Below are positions 1-7,313 of a stretch of 32,719 nucleotides of DNA, piece after piece (position 1 is the first letter of the stretch; every line of letters starts with the position of its first letter). The translations under genes and the position numbers were made by a program. Source of the DNA: an uncultured Saprospiraceae bacterium. GTDB taxonomy: Bacteria; Bacteroidota; Bacteroidia; Chitinophagales; Saprospiraceae. Where the stretch lies: positions 1 through 32,719 of the forward strand of contig CALDUE010000042.1 in the NCBI GenBank assembly GCA_937923485.1, given 5' to 3'. Below the pieces are notes generated by a model. It did no database searches, was not told where the DNA came from, and saw nothing but the letters and a program-made list of their open reading frames with translations.

Positions 1-72
1 CGGGTCATTCTCACAAGAGGTAAATAGGCATCCTGCGCTAAGCAACAGGCAAATGAAAATGGACTGCCGCAT
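1..72 (-). CDS. N-terminus of a putative lipoprotein (partial, runs off the window)
   Basis: Reading leftwards from an ATG at 72-70, 24 codons stay open to the window edge. The peptide begins MRQSIFICLLLSAGCLFTSC and continues ENDP. It is a short basic start, a hydrophobic stretch and a cysteine followed by acidic residues, as in Bacteroidota lipoproteins exported to the outer membrane. Cys20 is the likelier lipidated residue; Cys15 is an alternative. Its ATG overlaps the stop of the upstream type IX-secreted protein by one base (TAATG), which suggests translational coupling in one operon. The rest of the protein lies outside the window, so no function can be given. Confidence 0.6.
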   Translation of the reverse strand, partial: MRQSIFICLLLSAGCLFTSCENDP

Positions 73-2144
73 TATTTGATTAGGTTGATATCTCCAGATA
101 CAACGAATGCCTCTCCGTCTATGTAGAGCACCTCTGCCACAAAGGCAAAAACAGCAGGATTAAAGGCTAGGCCATTCATCGTCCCATCCCAACCTTGGCT
201 TACATCATTTGGAGTAAGGTTTTTGCCTTCCCAAACAAGATTGCCCCAACGGTCGAAGATGTTGATGTAATTGATGTTCTCAACTACTTCAGGACCGAAC
301 AGCGTCCATTTATCATTGTTTGCGTCACCATTTGGGGAGAATGCTGTAGGTGCATAGAGTGGCCGAGTTTTGCGCACATCGATCTGAAGTAGATCAATTG
401 CTGTGCACCCAAATTCATTAGTTGCTTGCAGCATCAACTCACTTGGATTGAAAGCGAACACTTCTACTTCTGTACACTCAGGATTAAGACACACGACAGA
501 GTCTACTCCAGACCATTGGTAGTCAAAGTTGCCGGACAGATTCACTGTACTTCTAACTCTGAAGCTTTGCCCGAAGTCCACCGTCTGATCATCGCCAATC
601 TCTACTTCAATCGCAGGAGGATCTTGAAGATCAACCACCACAGTATCCTCACATCCTTTGATGTTTTGCAGGAATACGGTGTACTCACCAGCAAGTAAGT
701 TTTCGCTTTCACTATCTGGTAAATAAGGACCACCATCGACGCTAAAGAAGAACTCAGGTTCGCCACTAACCACTGGAATGTCGAAGGATCCTGTTGGTGT
801 ACCAGGGCAAATAGGATCTACCACTAGAGGCGCTCCTGCTTCTAGAGGTTCACTTTGCTCGCAGCAGCTTTCAATGAAAATGGAGCGCGATTCTGTGACC
901 ACACAGCCATCTGAACTGGTGAGGCGTAGCGTGATAGTTTTCTCTCCAAAACCACCGTAGGTAATGTCGTGAGGTCCAGCGCCCGAAGTCTGGTTTGGAC
1001 TGGCAAAGTTTCCGAAGAACCAATCGTATGAAGCTGTTGAACCTGGAGTAAGACTGCTTGTGCTCACAAACTGAAGCTGATCGATATCACATTGGCTTCC
1101 GCTTTCTGGATCTACTGTAAAACTCGCCTCTGGTCCGACGAAGGTTCCAGTCCCTGACCAGACAATCGAAAAGCCGTTGCCTGTGTTCGTAAAGTTATTG
1201 ACGACTAAAGCGTAGCTTCTTCCCGATACCATTTGGAACGAACTAGCAAAGTTGTTGTCACCAGCGGCACAACCTGGTTGCTCTTCAACGTCTGGGTCAC
1301 TATCTATCAAACCCGTTTGACCGCTGCAGCGCTCCCAATCTGCCAAAGGAGCAGAAATGTTTTCTCCAGATGCCATGCATCGTACTGACTGTTTGTTCGC
1401 GCAGTCATTAATTCCTCCAGGCAATTCAAAGACTGCAAAGTCGAGGTCATCGACTGGGTTGTTAGGTGTCAAAATGAAACCCAACGATCCTGGATCATCG
1501 CAAGTCCAGCGGTACCAAACTGAACTAAATTCTTCTTGGATACAACTACTGTTGTCAATTTCGTTGGTATCGTCGCCAGCACCAATAAGGCTAGTGACTG
1601 TGAAAGGACTTTTATCGCAAAGCAATACTCCGTCAACACAGTCACTTTGTGGTTCAGGAACGTTGTTGAACATTTCTATACAAAGCGTAAAACTTCCTTC
1701 AATACCATCTCTGGCTCCTACTCGAACGAAGTAGAGGTTGCCTGGGATAAGATCGGCTGCGAAAGTTTCTACAACGTTTACGTCAAAAGCATCAGATACA
1801 CAGGCCAGCTCCGTCCCATTGGTACATGAGCCATCATAGAGTGCAAATTGAGGGTTGGTGATTGTTCCTCCCGCGTCACGAGGTAGCGAACCAATCACTT
1901 GCATGCTCACATCCGTTGCCGTAGCAATAAAACTGAACCAAATGTCTCGTTGCATCGAGTCAGGGTGGCAAAATGGGCGGGGCTGGGAAGAAGTTGTCGC
2001 TCCTACAGTTGTGAATTCGCCGGAGCTGCTGCAATACTGCTCAATAGCCCCCAAAGCGAATGCGTTAATGCACTCATCGTAAGGAGCTTGCGCTTGTACA
2101 AGTAGACTGAATCCAAGCGAAATGAGAAGAAGAAATGTGCGCAT
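72..2144 (-). CDS. Secreted PKD-domain protein with type IX secretion (CHU_C type B) C-terminal domain
   Basis: 690 aa from the ATG at 2144, which directly precedes a signal peptide (MRTFLLLISLGFSLLVQAQA). An upstream in-frame start at 2216 would add 24 residues ahead of it and overlap the pssA start, so it is rejected. The mature part has Cys-rich beta-sandwich segments (about residues 25-335), a PKD-like domain (about 339-425) and a region resembling SprB-type repeats (about 430-510). The C-terminus (about 595-690) begins APTAFSPNGDANNDKW and contains IFDRWGNLVWEG, the hallmark of the gliding-motility-associated C-terminal family used as a type IX secretion signal. It is therefore probably exported across the outer membrane and attached to the surface or released. 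The substrate or adhesion target is unknown. Confidence 0.85.
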   Translation of the reverse strand: MRTFLLLISLGFSLLVQAQAPYDECINAFALGAIEQYCSSSGEFTTVGATTSSQPRPFCHPDSMQRDIWFSFIATATDVSMQVIGSLPRDAGGTITNPQFALYDGSCTNGTELACVSDAFDVNVVETFAADLIPGNLYFVRVGARDGIEGSFTLCIEMFNNVPEPQSDCVDGVLLCDKSPFTVTSLIGAGDDTNEIDNSSCIQEEFSSVWYRWTCDDPGSLGFILTPNNPVDDLDFAVFELPGGINDCANKQSVRCMASGENISAPLADWERCSGQTGLIDSDPDVEEQPGCAAGDNNFASSFQMVSGRSYALVVNNFTNTGNGFSIVWSGTGTFVGPEASFTVDPESGSQCDIDQLQFVSTSSLTPGSTASYDWFFGNFASPNQTSGAGPHDITYGGFGEKTITLRLTSSDGCVVTESRSIFIESCCEQSEPLEAGAPLVVDPICPGTPTGSFDIPVVSGEPEFFFSVDGGPYLPDSESENLLAGEYTVFLQNIKGCEDTVVVDLQDPPAIEVEIGDDQTVDFGQSFRVRSTVNLSGNFDYQWSGVDSVVCLNPECTEVEVFAFNPSELMLQATNEFGCTAIDLLQIDVRKTRPLYAPTAFSPNGDANNDKWTLFGPEVVENINYINIFDRWGNLVWEGKNLTPNDVSQGWDGTMNGLAFNPAVFAFVAEVLYIDGEAFVVSGDINLIK

Positions 2145-2181
2145 AGTAGTATTAAGAAGTACGACGAACCTACGAATGTTG

Positions 2182-2210
2182 TTGTAACGACCGAAGGTAA
2201 AAGTACATTG
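2182..2210 (+). promoter_or_regulatory. Putative Bacteroidota-type promoter for pssA
   Basis: TTG at 2182-2184, then 19 bases, then TACATTG at 2204-2210. This approximates the Bacteroidota pattern (TTG near -33, TAnnTTTG near -7), but with one T fewer in the -7 element. The pssA ATG begins only 4 bases after the element, so transcription would start at or next to the start codon. Confidence 0.4.
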
Positions 2211-2214
2211 CAGC

Positions 2215-2910
2215 ATGTTCGGTCTGCTACGCGTCGTTCCTCATCTTCTTACATTAACCAACCTCGCGGCGGGTTGTGTGGCTTGTATAGCGTTAGTAAG
2301 AGGCGATTTTGACATCGTTCCTTGGTGCCTTTTAGTTAGCGCGGTTGCTGATTTTTTAGATGGTTTTGCAGCAAGGGCTGCAGGAGTTAGCGGGCCTTTT
2401 GGTCGAGAACTCGACAGTCTTGCCGACATGGTAAGTTTTGGCGTAAGCCCAGGGCTGATGGCCTTTGTAATGCTCGGTGGAGCTACTTCAGGGCCGATTC
2501 CTTGGCTTGCATACGGAGGTTTGTTGATTCCCATTTTGAGCGCTGTTCGTTTGGCAAGGTTCAATATTGATCAAGCGGAGACGAAGCATTTCATCGGCTT
2601 GGCAACCCCTGCCAATACTGTTTTTTGGTTTGGCCTGTTCATGACTTGGCATACAAATGCTTTAGGCTTTCGCCAAAACCTATCACAACCTGAGCTAATT
2701 CTTCCATTGGTACTCCTGTTCAGCTTACTCTTGGTCAGCTCAATCACCTTTTTTAGCAATAAAATCAATCCAAAGAATCGTGGCAACTGGCCTGCTGGGA
2801 TCGTTTTTCTTTCTGTCTTGATTTTGCCTCCTTTCATGGATTGGGCAGCAGTACCAACGACGATGATCCTTTATGTATTAAGTGGTTTGGTCTGGAAACC
2901 TGAGCCTTGA
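2215..2910 (+). CDS. pssA: CDP-diacylglycerol--serine O-phosphatidyltransferase
   Basis: 231 aa. Transfers a phosphatidyl group from CDP-diacylglycerol to L-serine, giving phosphatidylserine, the precursor of phosphatidylethanolamine, at the inner membrane. The CDP-alcohol phosphotransferase signature is complete: D49-G50-xx-A53-R54-x8-G63-xxx-D67-xxx-D71. The N-terminus (VVPHLLTLTNLAAGC) matches the usual start of the family, and several hydrophobic segments follow along the whole length. Typical short PssA size. The ATG lies 70 bp from the divergently transcribed secreted-protein gene. Two copies of the interspersed 14-bp motif lie inside the gene in opposite orientations. Confidence 0.93.
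   Translation: MFGLLRVVPHLLTLTNLAAGCVACIALVRGDFDIVPWCLLVSAVADFLDGFAARAAGVSGPFGRELDSLADMVSFGVSPGLMAFVMLGGATSGPIPWLAYGGLLIPILSAVRLARFNIDQAETKHFIGLATPANTVFWFGLFMTWHTNALGFRQNLSQPELILPLVLLFSLLLVSSITFFSNKINPKNRGNWPAGIVFLSVLILPPFMDWAAVPTTMILYVLSGLVWKPEP
2435..2448 (+). repeat. Interspersed motif GTTTTNGCGNAAGC, copy 1
   Basis: GTTTTGGCGTAAGC, inside pssA. See the finding on the interspersed motif. Confidence 0.8.
2666..2679 (-). repeat. Interspersed motif GTTTTNGCGNAAGC, copy 2
   Basis: GTTTTGGCGAAAGC on the minus strand, inside pssA, inverted relative to the copy at 2435. Confidence 0.8.
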
Positions 2911-2985
2911 ACAGGCTGTGTAAAATAGGTTTTGACGTAAGTCTTAGACACACGAAAAACGGGGCCGAATTCCTTTTACAAGACG

Positions 2986-2993
2986 TACATTTG
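2986..2993 (+). promoter_or_regulatory. TAnnTTTG element directly ahead of purS
   Basis: Exact TACATTTG, ending 4 bases before the purS ATG. No TTG is seen at the expected -33 position. If used, the transcript would be leaderless or nearly so. Confidence 0.45.
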
Positions 2994-2997
2994 AGCC

Positions 2998-3249
2998 ATG
3001 ACCTACCTCGCTGAGATCCACGTGATGCCGCACAAAGAATTGCTCGATCCCCAAGGGAAAGCCGTTCGTAATAGTCTTCCAAATGTCGGTGTTACTGGCG
3101 TTCAAGATGTCCGCATCGGTAAGCGTATTGAGCTAACTGTTTCTGCAGACTCAGAAGCAACTGCTCGCGAACAAGTTGAAAAAGCCTGTAAGGCAGTGCT
3201 CACTAATCCAATCATGGAGAAGTTTGAGTATTCATTGAAAGAGGCCTAA
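2998..3249 (+). CDS. purS: Phosphoribosylformylglycinamidine synthase subunit PurS
   Basis: 83 aa, the usual size of PurS, the small subunit that bridges PurQ and PurL in the four-part FGAM synthase of purine synthesis. The sequence has the family pattern: an opening beta strand (AEIHVMPHKELLDPQGKAV), the segment GVTGVQDVRIGKRIEL, and a C-terminal helix with ACKAVLTNPIMEKFEY. Neither purQ nor purL is next to it, so the subunit genes are scattered here. The ATG follows a perfect TAnnTTTG element by 4 bases. Downstream rsmI begins 38 bp later on the same strand. Confidence 0.9.
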   Translation: MTYLAEIHVMPHKELLDPQGKAVRNSLPNVGVTGVQDVRIGKRIELTVSADSEATAREQVEKACKAVLTNPIMEKFEYSLKEA

Positions 3250-3287
3250 GCGTCTAACTCGTCTTTTTCACGAACCTAGGCTCCCTT

Positions 3288-3959
3288 ATGCTCTATCTCG
3301 TTCCAACGCCAGTCGGCAACCTTGGTGATATCACGGTACGAGCGAAAGAGGTGCTGGAAAGTGTAGACTTCGTGCTAGCTGAAGACACGCGCAATACGGG
3401 GAAGCTGCTACAACATCTTGGCCTTTCGGCAAAAATGCAGAGCTTTCATGCGCACAATGAGCACCACCGCACGGAGGGCTATGTTGAACGCCTACAAAAC
3501 GGAGAAAGCCTTGCTTTGGTCAGCGATGCAGGTACGCCTGCCATTTCAGATCCAGGCTTTCTTCTTGTAAGAGCATGCAAAGAGGCTGGGGTAGAAGTAA
3601 CCTGCCTGCCCGGGCCGACTGCCTTTGTACCTGCACTCGCTGCTAGTGGACTTCCTTGTGATCGATTTCATTTTGAGGGGTTTTTGCCTCAAAAGAAAGG
3701 TCGCAAAACGCGTCTCGATTACTTGGCTACTTTGCCACACACGTTTGCTTTATATGAAAGTCCGCACCGCCTGGTAAAGTGCCTCGCTCAACTTGCAGAA
3801 GTTTGCGGGCCAGAACGAAAGGCCTGCGTTGCTCGAGAGATCAGTAAATTGCACGAAGACATTCGTACTGCTACCCTTGCAGAGCTCCATGCTCATTACG
3901 AAGCAGAGGCGAAAGTGCGTGGCGAGATTGTGGTGGTGGTGGGGCCTTCTGCGTCCTAA
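3288..3959 (+). CDS. rsmI: 16S rRNA (cytidine-1402 2'-O)-methyltransferase RsmI
   Basis: 223 aa. Belongs to the tetrapyrrole-methylase fold family and uses SAM to methylate the 2'-O of C1402 in the 16S rRNA decoding centre. Signature motifs are present: PTPVGNLGD at residues 7-15, LAEDTRNTGKLLQHLGL around 30-46, SDAGTPAISDPG at 79-90, LPGPTA near 108 and FEGFLPQKKGRK at 129-140. It is shorter than the E. coli enzyme (about 286 aa), lacking the C-terminal extension, as in other Bacteroidota. The start is ATG, following MLYLVPTPVG, the normal family N-terminus. Confidence 0.93.
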   Translation: MLYLVPTPVGNLGDITVRAKEVLESVDFVLAEDTRNTGKLLQHLGLSAKMQSFHAHNEHHRTEGYVERLQNGESLALVSDAGTPAISDPGFLLVRACKEAGVEVTCLPGPTAFVPALAASGLPCDRFHFEGFLPQKKGRKTRLDYLATLPHTFALYESPHRLVKCLAQLAEVCGPERKACVAREISKLHEDIRTATLAELHAHYEAEAKVRGEIVVVVGPSAS

Positions 3960-4057
3960 TACCGTAATACTTCGTTAAACTTTAAACTTGCAGCCACCTA
4001 AACAATGAGTTTCAGCGTTTAGCCCTTGTAGCACGACATTTGCACTAAAACACTTGC

Positions 4058-4684
4058 ATGAACTTTCGATCAATCACCTTTCTATCGCTTTGCCTCTTTG
4101 GAGCATGCGTTCTTTCTGCTCAAACGCGAGCGGAAGGGGATCAGGTGACCATTGATGGGCAAGAGCTGACTGTAATCGTGACTGAAGAAGGTGATACCTT
4201 GTACATCGCCAGTGAATTGACAGATGTCTCGGTTTCAAGTCCAAAGAATTTTGAGTCTGACGAAGACTACAAGCTCTATCGCAAATACCGCTATTACGCA
4301 CCGAAGGTGTATCCTTACGCGGTGGAGGCGATCCGTATTTTCCGCGAAACAGAGCATGTCACGGCTACGATGAAGCCGCGCCAGCAGAAAAAGCATTACC
4401 GCCGCCTCCAGAAAGAACTCAAGAAAGAGTTCGAGGAGCCGCTTCGCAAACTTTCCAAGACTCAAGGGTATATCCTCGTTAAAATGATCGAGCGCGAGAC
4501 GGATCGTACGATGTATGATCTCATCAAAGAGCTACGTGGTGGCATGACCGCTACCTATTGGAGTACGCTTGGTAAGATGTTCGGCCACGAGCTAAAGAGT
4601 GGCTACATCGAGGGTGAGAATCCAATATTAGATATCGTGCTTCAAGACTATAATATTAGTCATGAGGTGTTGGTGCAGGAGTGA
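4058..4684 (+). CDS. Exported DUF4294 family protein
   Basis: 208 aa with a signal peptide (MNFRSITFLSLCLFGACVLSAQ), so probably periplasmic. After a short beta-rich segment (about 25-60) comes the lysine/arginine-rich helical DUF4294 core, including YKLYRKYRYYAPKVYPYA and ending around GYIEGENPILDIVLQDY. No enzymatic motif is visible and the function of the family is unknown. The last 30 codons and the stop are duplicated downstream at 7124-7226, on the far side of a restriction-modification insertion. The gene is intact. In this copy the protein ends VLVQE; in the duplicate the same frame ends two codons earlier, VLV-stop. Confidence 0.85.
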   Translation: MNFRSITFLSLCLFGACVLSAQTRAEGDQVTIDGQELTVIVTEEGDTLYIASELTDVSVSSPKNFESDEDYKLYRKYRYYAPKVYPYAVEAIRIFRETEHVTATMKPRQQKKHYRRLQKELKKEFEEPLRKLSKTQGYILVKMIERETDRTMYDLIKELRGGMTATYWSTLGKMFGHELKSGYIEGENPILDIVLQDYNISHEVLVQE

Positions 4685-4693
4685 TGTGTAGGC
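4591..4693 (+). repeat. Left copy of 103-bp direct repeat flanking the R-M genes
   Basis: Begins GCTAAAGAGTGGCTACATCG inside the DUF4294 gene and covers its last codons, stop and 9 bases beyond. It aligns without gaps with 7124-7226 (offset 2533). There are five differences in 103 bases, at 4599, 4652, 4676, 4684 and 4691. Identity stops sharply at the left end. Confidence 0.92.
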
Positions 4694-4751
4694 TTTTTGT
4701 GTCGTTTAAATTCTGGTAACAATAGTTGCTTGTTGTATACTTGTTGCAATT

Positions 4752-6176
4752 GTGACGACTCTCTTTACCAATCCCCCTAACTCTGCTTTAGAAATCGCCG
4801 AAGCCCAGCGATTAGGTGACGTACTATACGGAGAGAAGAAACGTAGATCAAGTCTAGGTCAATATGCAACCCCAATTGACGTTGCGCGACTTATGGCTAG
4901 TCTCTTCGAGTTTAGGAATACGGACGTCGTTAAAGTACTTGATCCCGGGATGGGTGCAGGAGTTTTGTCTTTAGCTACCATTGAGGAATTTAGTCAAACT
5001 AAGACCTCTAATGCTAGAATTGAAGTTACTGGCTTTGAGATAGAGCAACCGGCAATAGCAGCGGCAGGTGAAAACTTTTTGGTTGCATCTGCAGAAGTAT
5101 CCGAGCTCAATTATGAGCTTAAAAATGAAGATTTTCTATGTGCTAAGGATACTTTGTGTGGATATACCCATTCAATAATTAATCCTCCGTATAAAAAACT
5201 ATCTTCTAGTGATCATAGACAAGCAGGCCTTCGTGAGCTAGGTGTTCATGCCGTTAATTTATATGTTGCATTCGTATGGAAGGCTTTACTTGAACTAGCC
5301 CCTGGAGGACAACTTGTGGCTATCATTCCAAGGAGTTTTGCAAATGGGACATATTATAGACCATTTCGGAAATTTCTGAGAGATAATACTAGAGTGAAAC
5401 AAGTACTTTTAGTAGATCAACGAACGTCTGTTTTTTCAGCTGATAATGTGCTGCAAGAGAATGTTATAATCTCTTTAGAAAAGAATTTTAGCTCTACTTC
5501 AAATGCATCAAACACCACACTAAGTTGGATTGATGGAGATCATCTTTCCTTACAGTTTGAGCGAAAGGCAGCTGCTCATGAAATTTGGTGGGATGCTGAG
5601 AATACTTGTGTGTTACGCTTGCTTAAAGAGATGGATGCAGACAGCTTTCCCACGTATTCGCTTGAGGATTTAAATCTAACTGTTTCAACAGGCCCAGTAG
5701 TAGATTTTCGGTCGGAAGATTATTTACTTCCTGCCAAAGATCCAGCTGCTTATCCCTTACTTCGGCCGAGACATTTTGCTAATGGCCGGTGCATTTGGCC
5801 TAACGCTTCTGGTAAGCGTGCAGGAGGAATTATGAAGAGAGAAGAGACGAAGAAGTTCTTCTGGCCGGTAGGTTTTTATGTAGTCGTTCGAAGAATATCT
5901 TCAAAAGAAGAGCCCCGGAGGGTTGTCGCTAGCGTTGTTTGTCCTAGTGATTTCAATACGTCAGCGATTTGTTTCGAAAATCATTTAAATGTCTACCATA
6001 TTGATCGAGAAGGCTTTTCCGAGGATTTGGCCTTTGGTCTTTGTAATTATCTGAATAGCGAAGTAACAGATCGGTTCTTGAGAAGTATTAGTGGTCATAC
6101 ACAAGTCAATGCAGGAGACTTGAGGCTCCTTCCATATCCTTCAGCAGAACAGCTCAGAGCTTCCGCCAAAACTTAA
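4752..6176 (+). CDS. Type II N6-adenine DNA methyltransferase (BsuBI/PstI family)
   Basis: 474 aa from a GTG start. Adds a methyl group to adenine N6 in the recognition site, protecting host DNA from the partner nuclease. Motif X-like LGQYATP is at 35-41, the SAM-binding motif I DPGMGAG at 64-70 and the catalytic motif IV NPPY at 144-147. This motif order fits a gamma-class enzyme. The C-terminal half is the target-recognition region (about 270-460). Length is close to M.BsuBI and M.PstI. By family and partner the target is likely CTGCAG, which is an inference. The endonuclease gene follows after 4 bases. A copy of the interspersed 14-bp motif lies at its 3' end. Confidence 0.9.
   Translation: MTTLFTNPPNSALEIAEAQRLGDVLYGEKKRRSSLGQYATPIDVARLMASLFEFRNTDVVKVLDPGMGAGVLSLATIEEFSQTKTSNARIEVTGFEIEQPAIAAAGENFLVASAEVSELNYELKNEDFLCAKDTLCGYTHSIINPPYKKLSSSDHRQAGLRELGVHAVNLYVAFVWKALLELAPGGQLVAIIPRSFANGTYYRPFRKFLRDNTRVKQVLLVDQRTSVFSADNVLQENVIISLEKNFSSTSNASNTTLSWIDGDHLSLQFERKAAAHEIWWDAENTCVLRLLKEMDADSFPTYSLEDLNLTVSTGPVVDFRSEDYLLPAKDPAAYPLLRPRHFANGRCIWPNASGKRAGGIMKREETKKFFWPVGFYVVVRRISSKEEPRRVVASVVCPSDFNTSAICFENHLNVYHIDREGFSEDLAFGLCNYLNSEVTDRFLRSISGHTQVNAGDLRLLPYPSAEQLRASAKT
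6159..6172 (-). repeat. Interspersed motif GTTTTNGCGNAAGC, copy 3
   Basis: GTTTTGGCGGAAGC on the minus strand, at the very 3' end of the methyltransferase gene. Confidence 0.8.
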
Positions 6177-6180
6177 TGTC

Positions 6181-7128
6181 TTGCCTAATACTTCACCTGT
6201 AGAGTTGCAGAAAATAGCAGCTTCGCAAATTCTTATAGATTTGGGACTTGATCGTTTCAGTCATGTAGAACGGAATGTGGTCAGTTTCTTAGCACTTGTT
6301 GGCATAAGACCTAACGAAAGCTGGTTAGATATCGAACCAGTCCCATTAGGTATTTCTCCTATTCTTGATTTTGTTCGTACTCATTATCAAATAGATTATG
6401 CTCCGAATACTCGAGAAACGATTCGGAAAGATTCCGTCAAACCTCTCGAACAGTGCGGAATTCTTATTCGAAATTATGAAGATCCTACCCGTCCAACAAA
6501 TAGTCCTCAAACGGATTATCTTATTGATCCTACCTTAACTCAAGCACTTAGGCATTTCGGGACAGAAAAATGGAAAGCTTTCGCACAGAGATATCGTAAG
6601 CGAATGCCTTTAACCATCAAAGAACAAAGTTCTAGAAAAGTAAGTGTTCCAGTCAGTTTGCCAGATGGAAGTAAATTGAATTTAAGTCCAGGACCTCATA
6701 GCCGCTTAATACGTTCTATAATTGAGGAATTCACTCATCACTTTACCCCTGATGGTGCTCAGGTGGCCTACATAGGTGACACCGCTGATAATAAGGGACT
6801 ATCAGATGAGCAGCTATTGAAGCAGCTCGAAATTGATATTTTGAATGCCCCAGAAAAACCTGATGTAATTCTCTGGTATCCAGCTAAAAAATGGTTGATT
6901 TATCTTGAAGCAATTCACTCTTCTGGTCATTTTGACGAAGCCCGGAAAAAATTATTGTCGACTTTAAGTGGGAAATACGATCCCATTTATATCAGTTGTT
7001 TTCAAGATCGGAAGGCGACTGCTCGGGCTTTTGCAACTATTGCTTCCCAAACAGAGGTTTGGATTGCAGACGAGCCATCCCATCTAATACATTTTGATGG
7101 TGAGAGATTCCTAGGCCCCTACCGCTAA
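6181..7128 (+). CDS. BsuBI/PstI-type restriction endonuclease
   Basis: 315 aa from a TTG start, essentially the length of BsuBI (316 aa). The ATG at 6176, which overlaps the methyltransferase stop, is in another frame and soon closes, so TTG is preferred. The C-terminal catalytic domain has the family pattern LSPGPHSRLIRSIIEEF (168-184), AYIGDTADN (196-204), PDVILWYPAKKWLIYLEAIH (227-246) and SSGHFDEARKKLL. D228 and E243 are likely members of the metal-binding PD-(D/E)XK-like site. It cleaves unmethylated sites, probably CTGCAG. CTGCAG occurs several times in the window (for example at 1324, 2378, 3143, 5089, 11248 and 15714), so an active enzyme needs the linked methylase. The stop lies in the right flanking repeat. 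Confidence 0.88.
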   Translation: MPNTSPVELQKIAASQILIDLGLDRFSHVERNVVSFLALVGIRPNESWLDIEPVPLGISPILDFVRTHYQIDYAPNTRETIRKDSVKPLEQCGILIRNYEDPTRPTNSPQTDYLIDPTLTQALRHFGTEKWKAFAQRYRKRMPLTIKEQSSRKVSVPVSLPDGSKLNLSPGPHSRLIRSIIEEFTHHFTPDGAQVAYIGDTADNKGLSDEQLLKQLEIDILNAPEKPDVILWYPAKKWLIYLEAIHSSGHFDEARKKLLSTLSGKYDPIYISCFQDRKATARAFATIASQTEVWIADEPSHLIHFDGERFLGPYR

Positions 7129-7226
7129 AGAATGGCTACATCGAGGGTGAGAATCCAATATTAGATATCGTGCTTCAAGACTATGATATTAGTCATGAGG
7201 TGTTGGTGTAGGAGTGGTGTGTAAGC
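7124..7226 (+). repeat. Right copy of 103-bp direct repeat (3' fragment of the DUF4294 gene)
   Basis: Partner of 4591-4693. Read in the DUF4294 frame it encodes the same tail with S-to-N and N-to-D changes, and it ends at TAG (7209-7211), two codons before the stop position of the left copy. It has no start of its own, so it is a gene-end remnant. The region after it leads into asnB. Confidence 0.92.
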
Positions 7227-7313
7227 GGATTTTTTCTAAGCCCAAAGCAAACCTTTCCCCCCTCTTTTCCCGTAAAAGCCTATCTCTGCCTATTCATACG
7301 TAGACCTAAGCTT

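Larger units (their letters stand above)
4591..7226. mobile_element. Restriction-modification insertion with long target duplication
   Basis: An adenine methyltransferase gene and a BsuBI/PstI-type endonuclease gene lie between two 103-bp direct copies of the 3' end of the DUF4294 gene. The insert is visibly richer in A+T and in codons such as TTA, AAT and ATT than the genes on either side. No transposase, integrase or terminal inverted repeat is seen. The endonuclease stop (TAA at 7126-7128) falls inside the first five bases of the right repeat. The layout matches the known mode of R-M gene insertion with long target duplication. Confidence 0.75.

Noticed and set aside
6176..6178. ATG overlapping the methyltransferase stop as the endonuclease start
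   Set aside because: It is out of frame with the endonuclease and closes after eight codons; the TTG at 6181 gives the family's full length.
4591..7226. Insertion sequence or transposon around the R-M genes
   Set aside because: No transposase or integrase and no terminal inverted repeats; the flanking repeats are gene-end duplications far longer than transposon target duplications.
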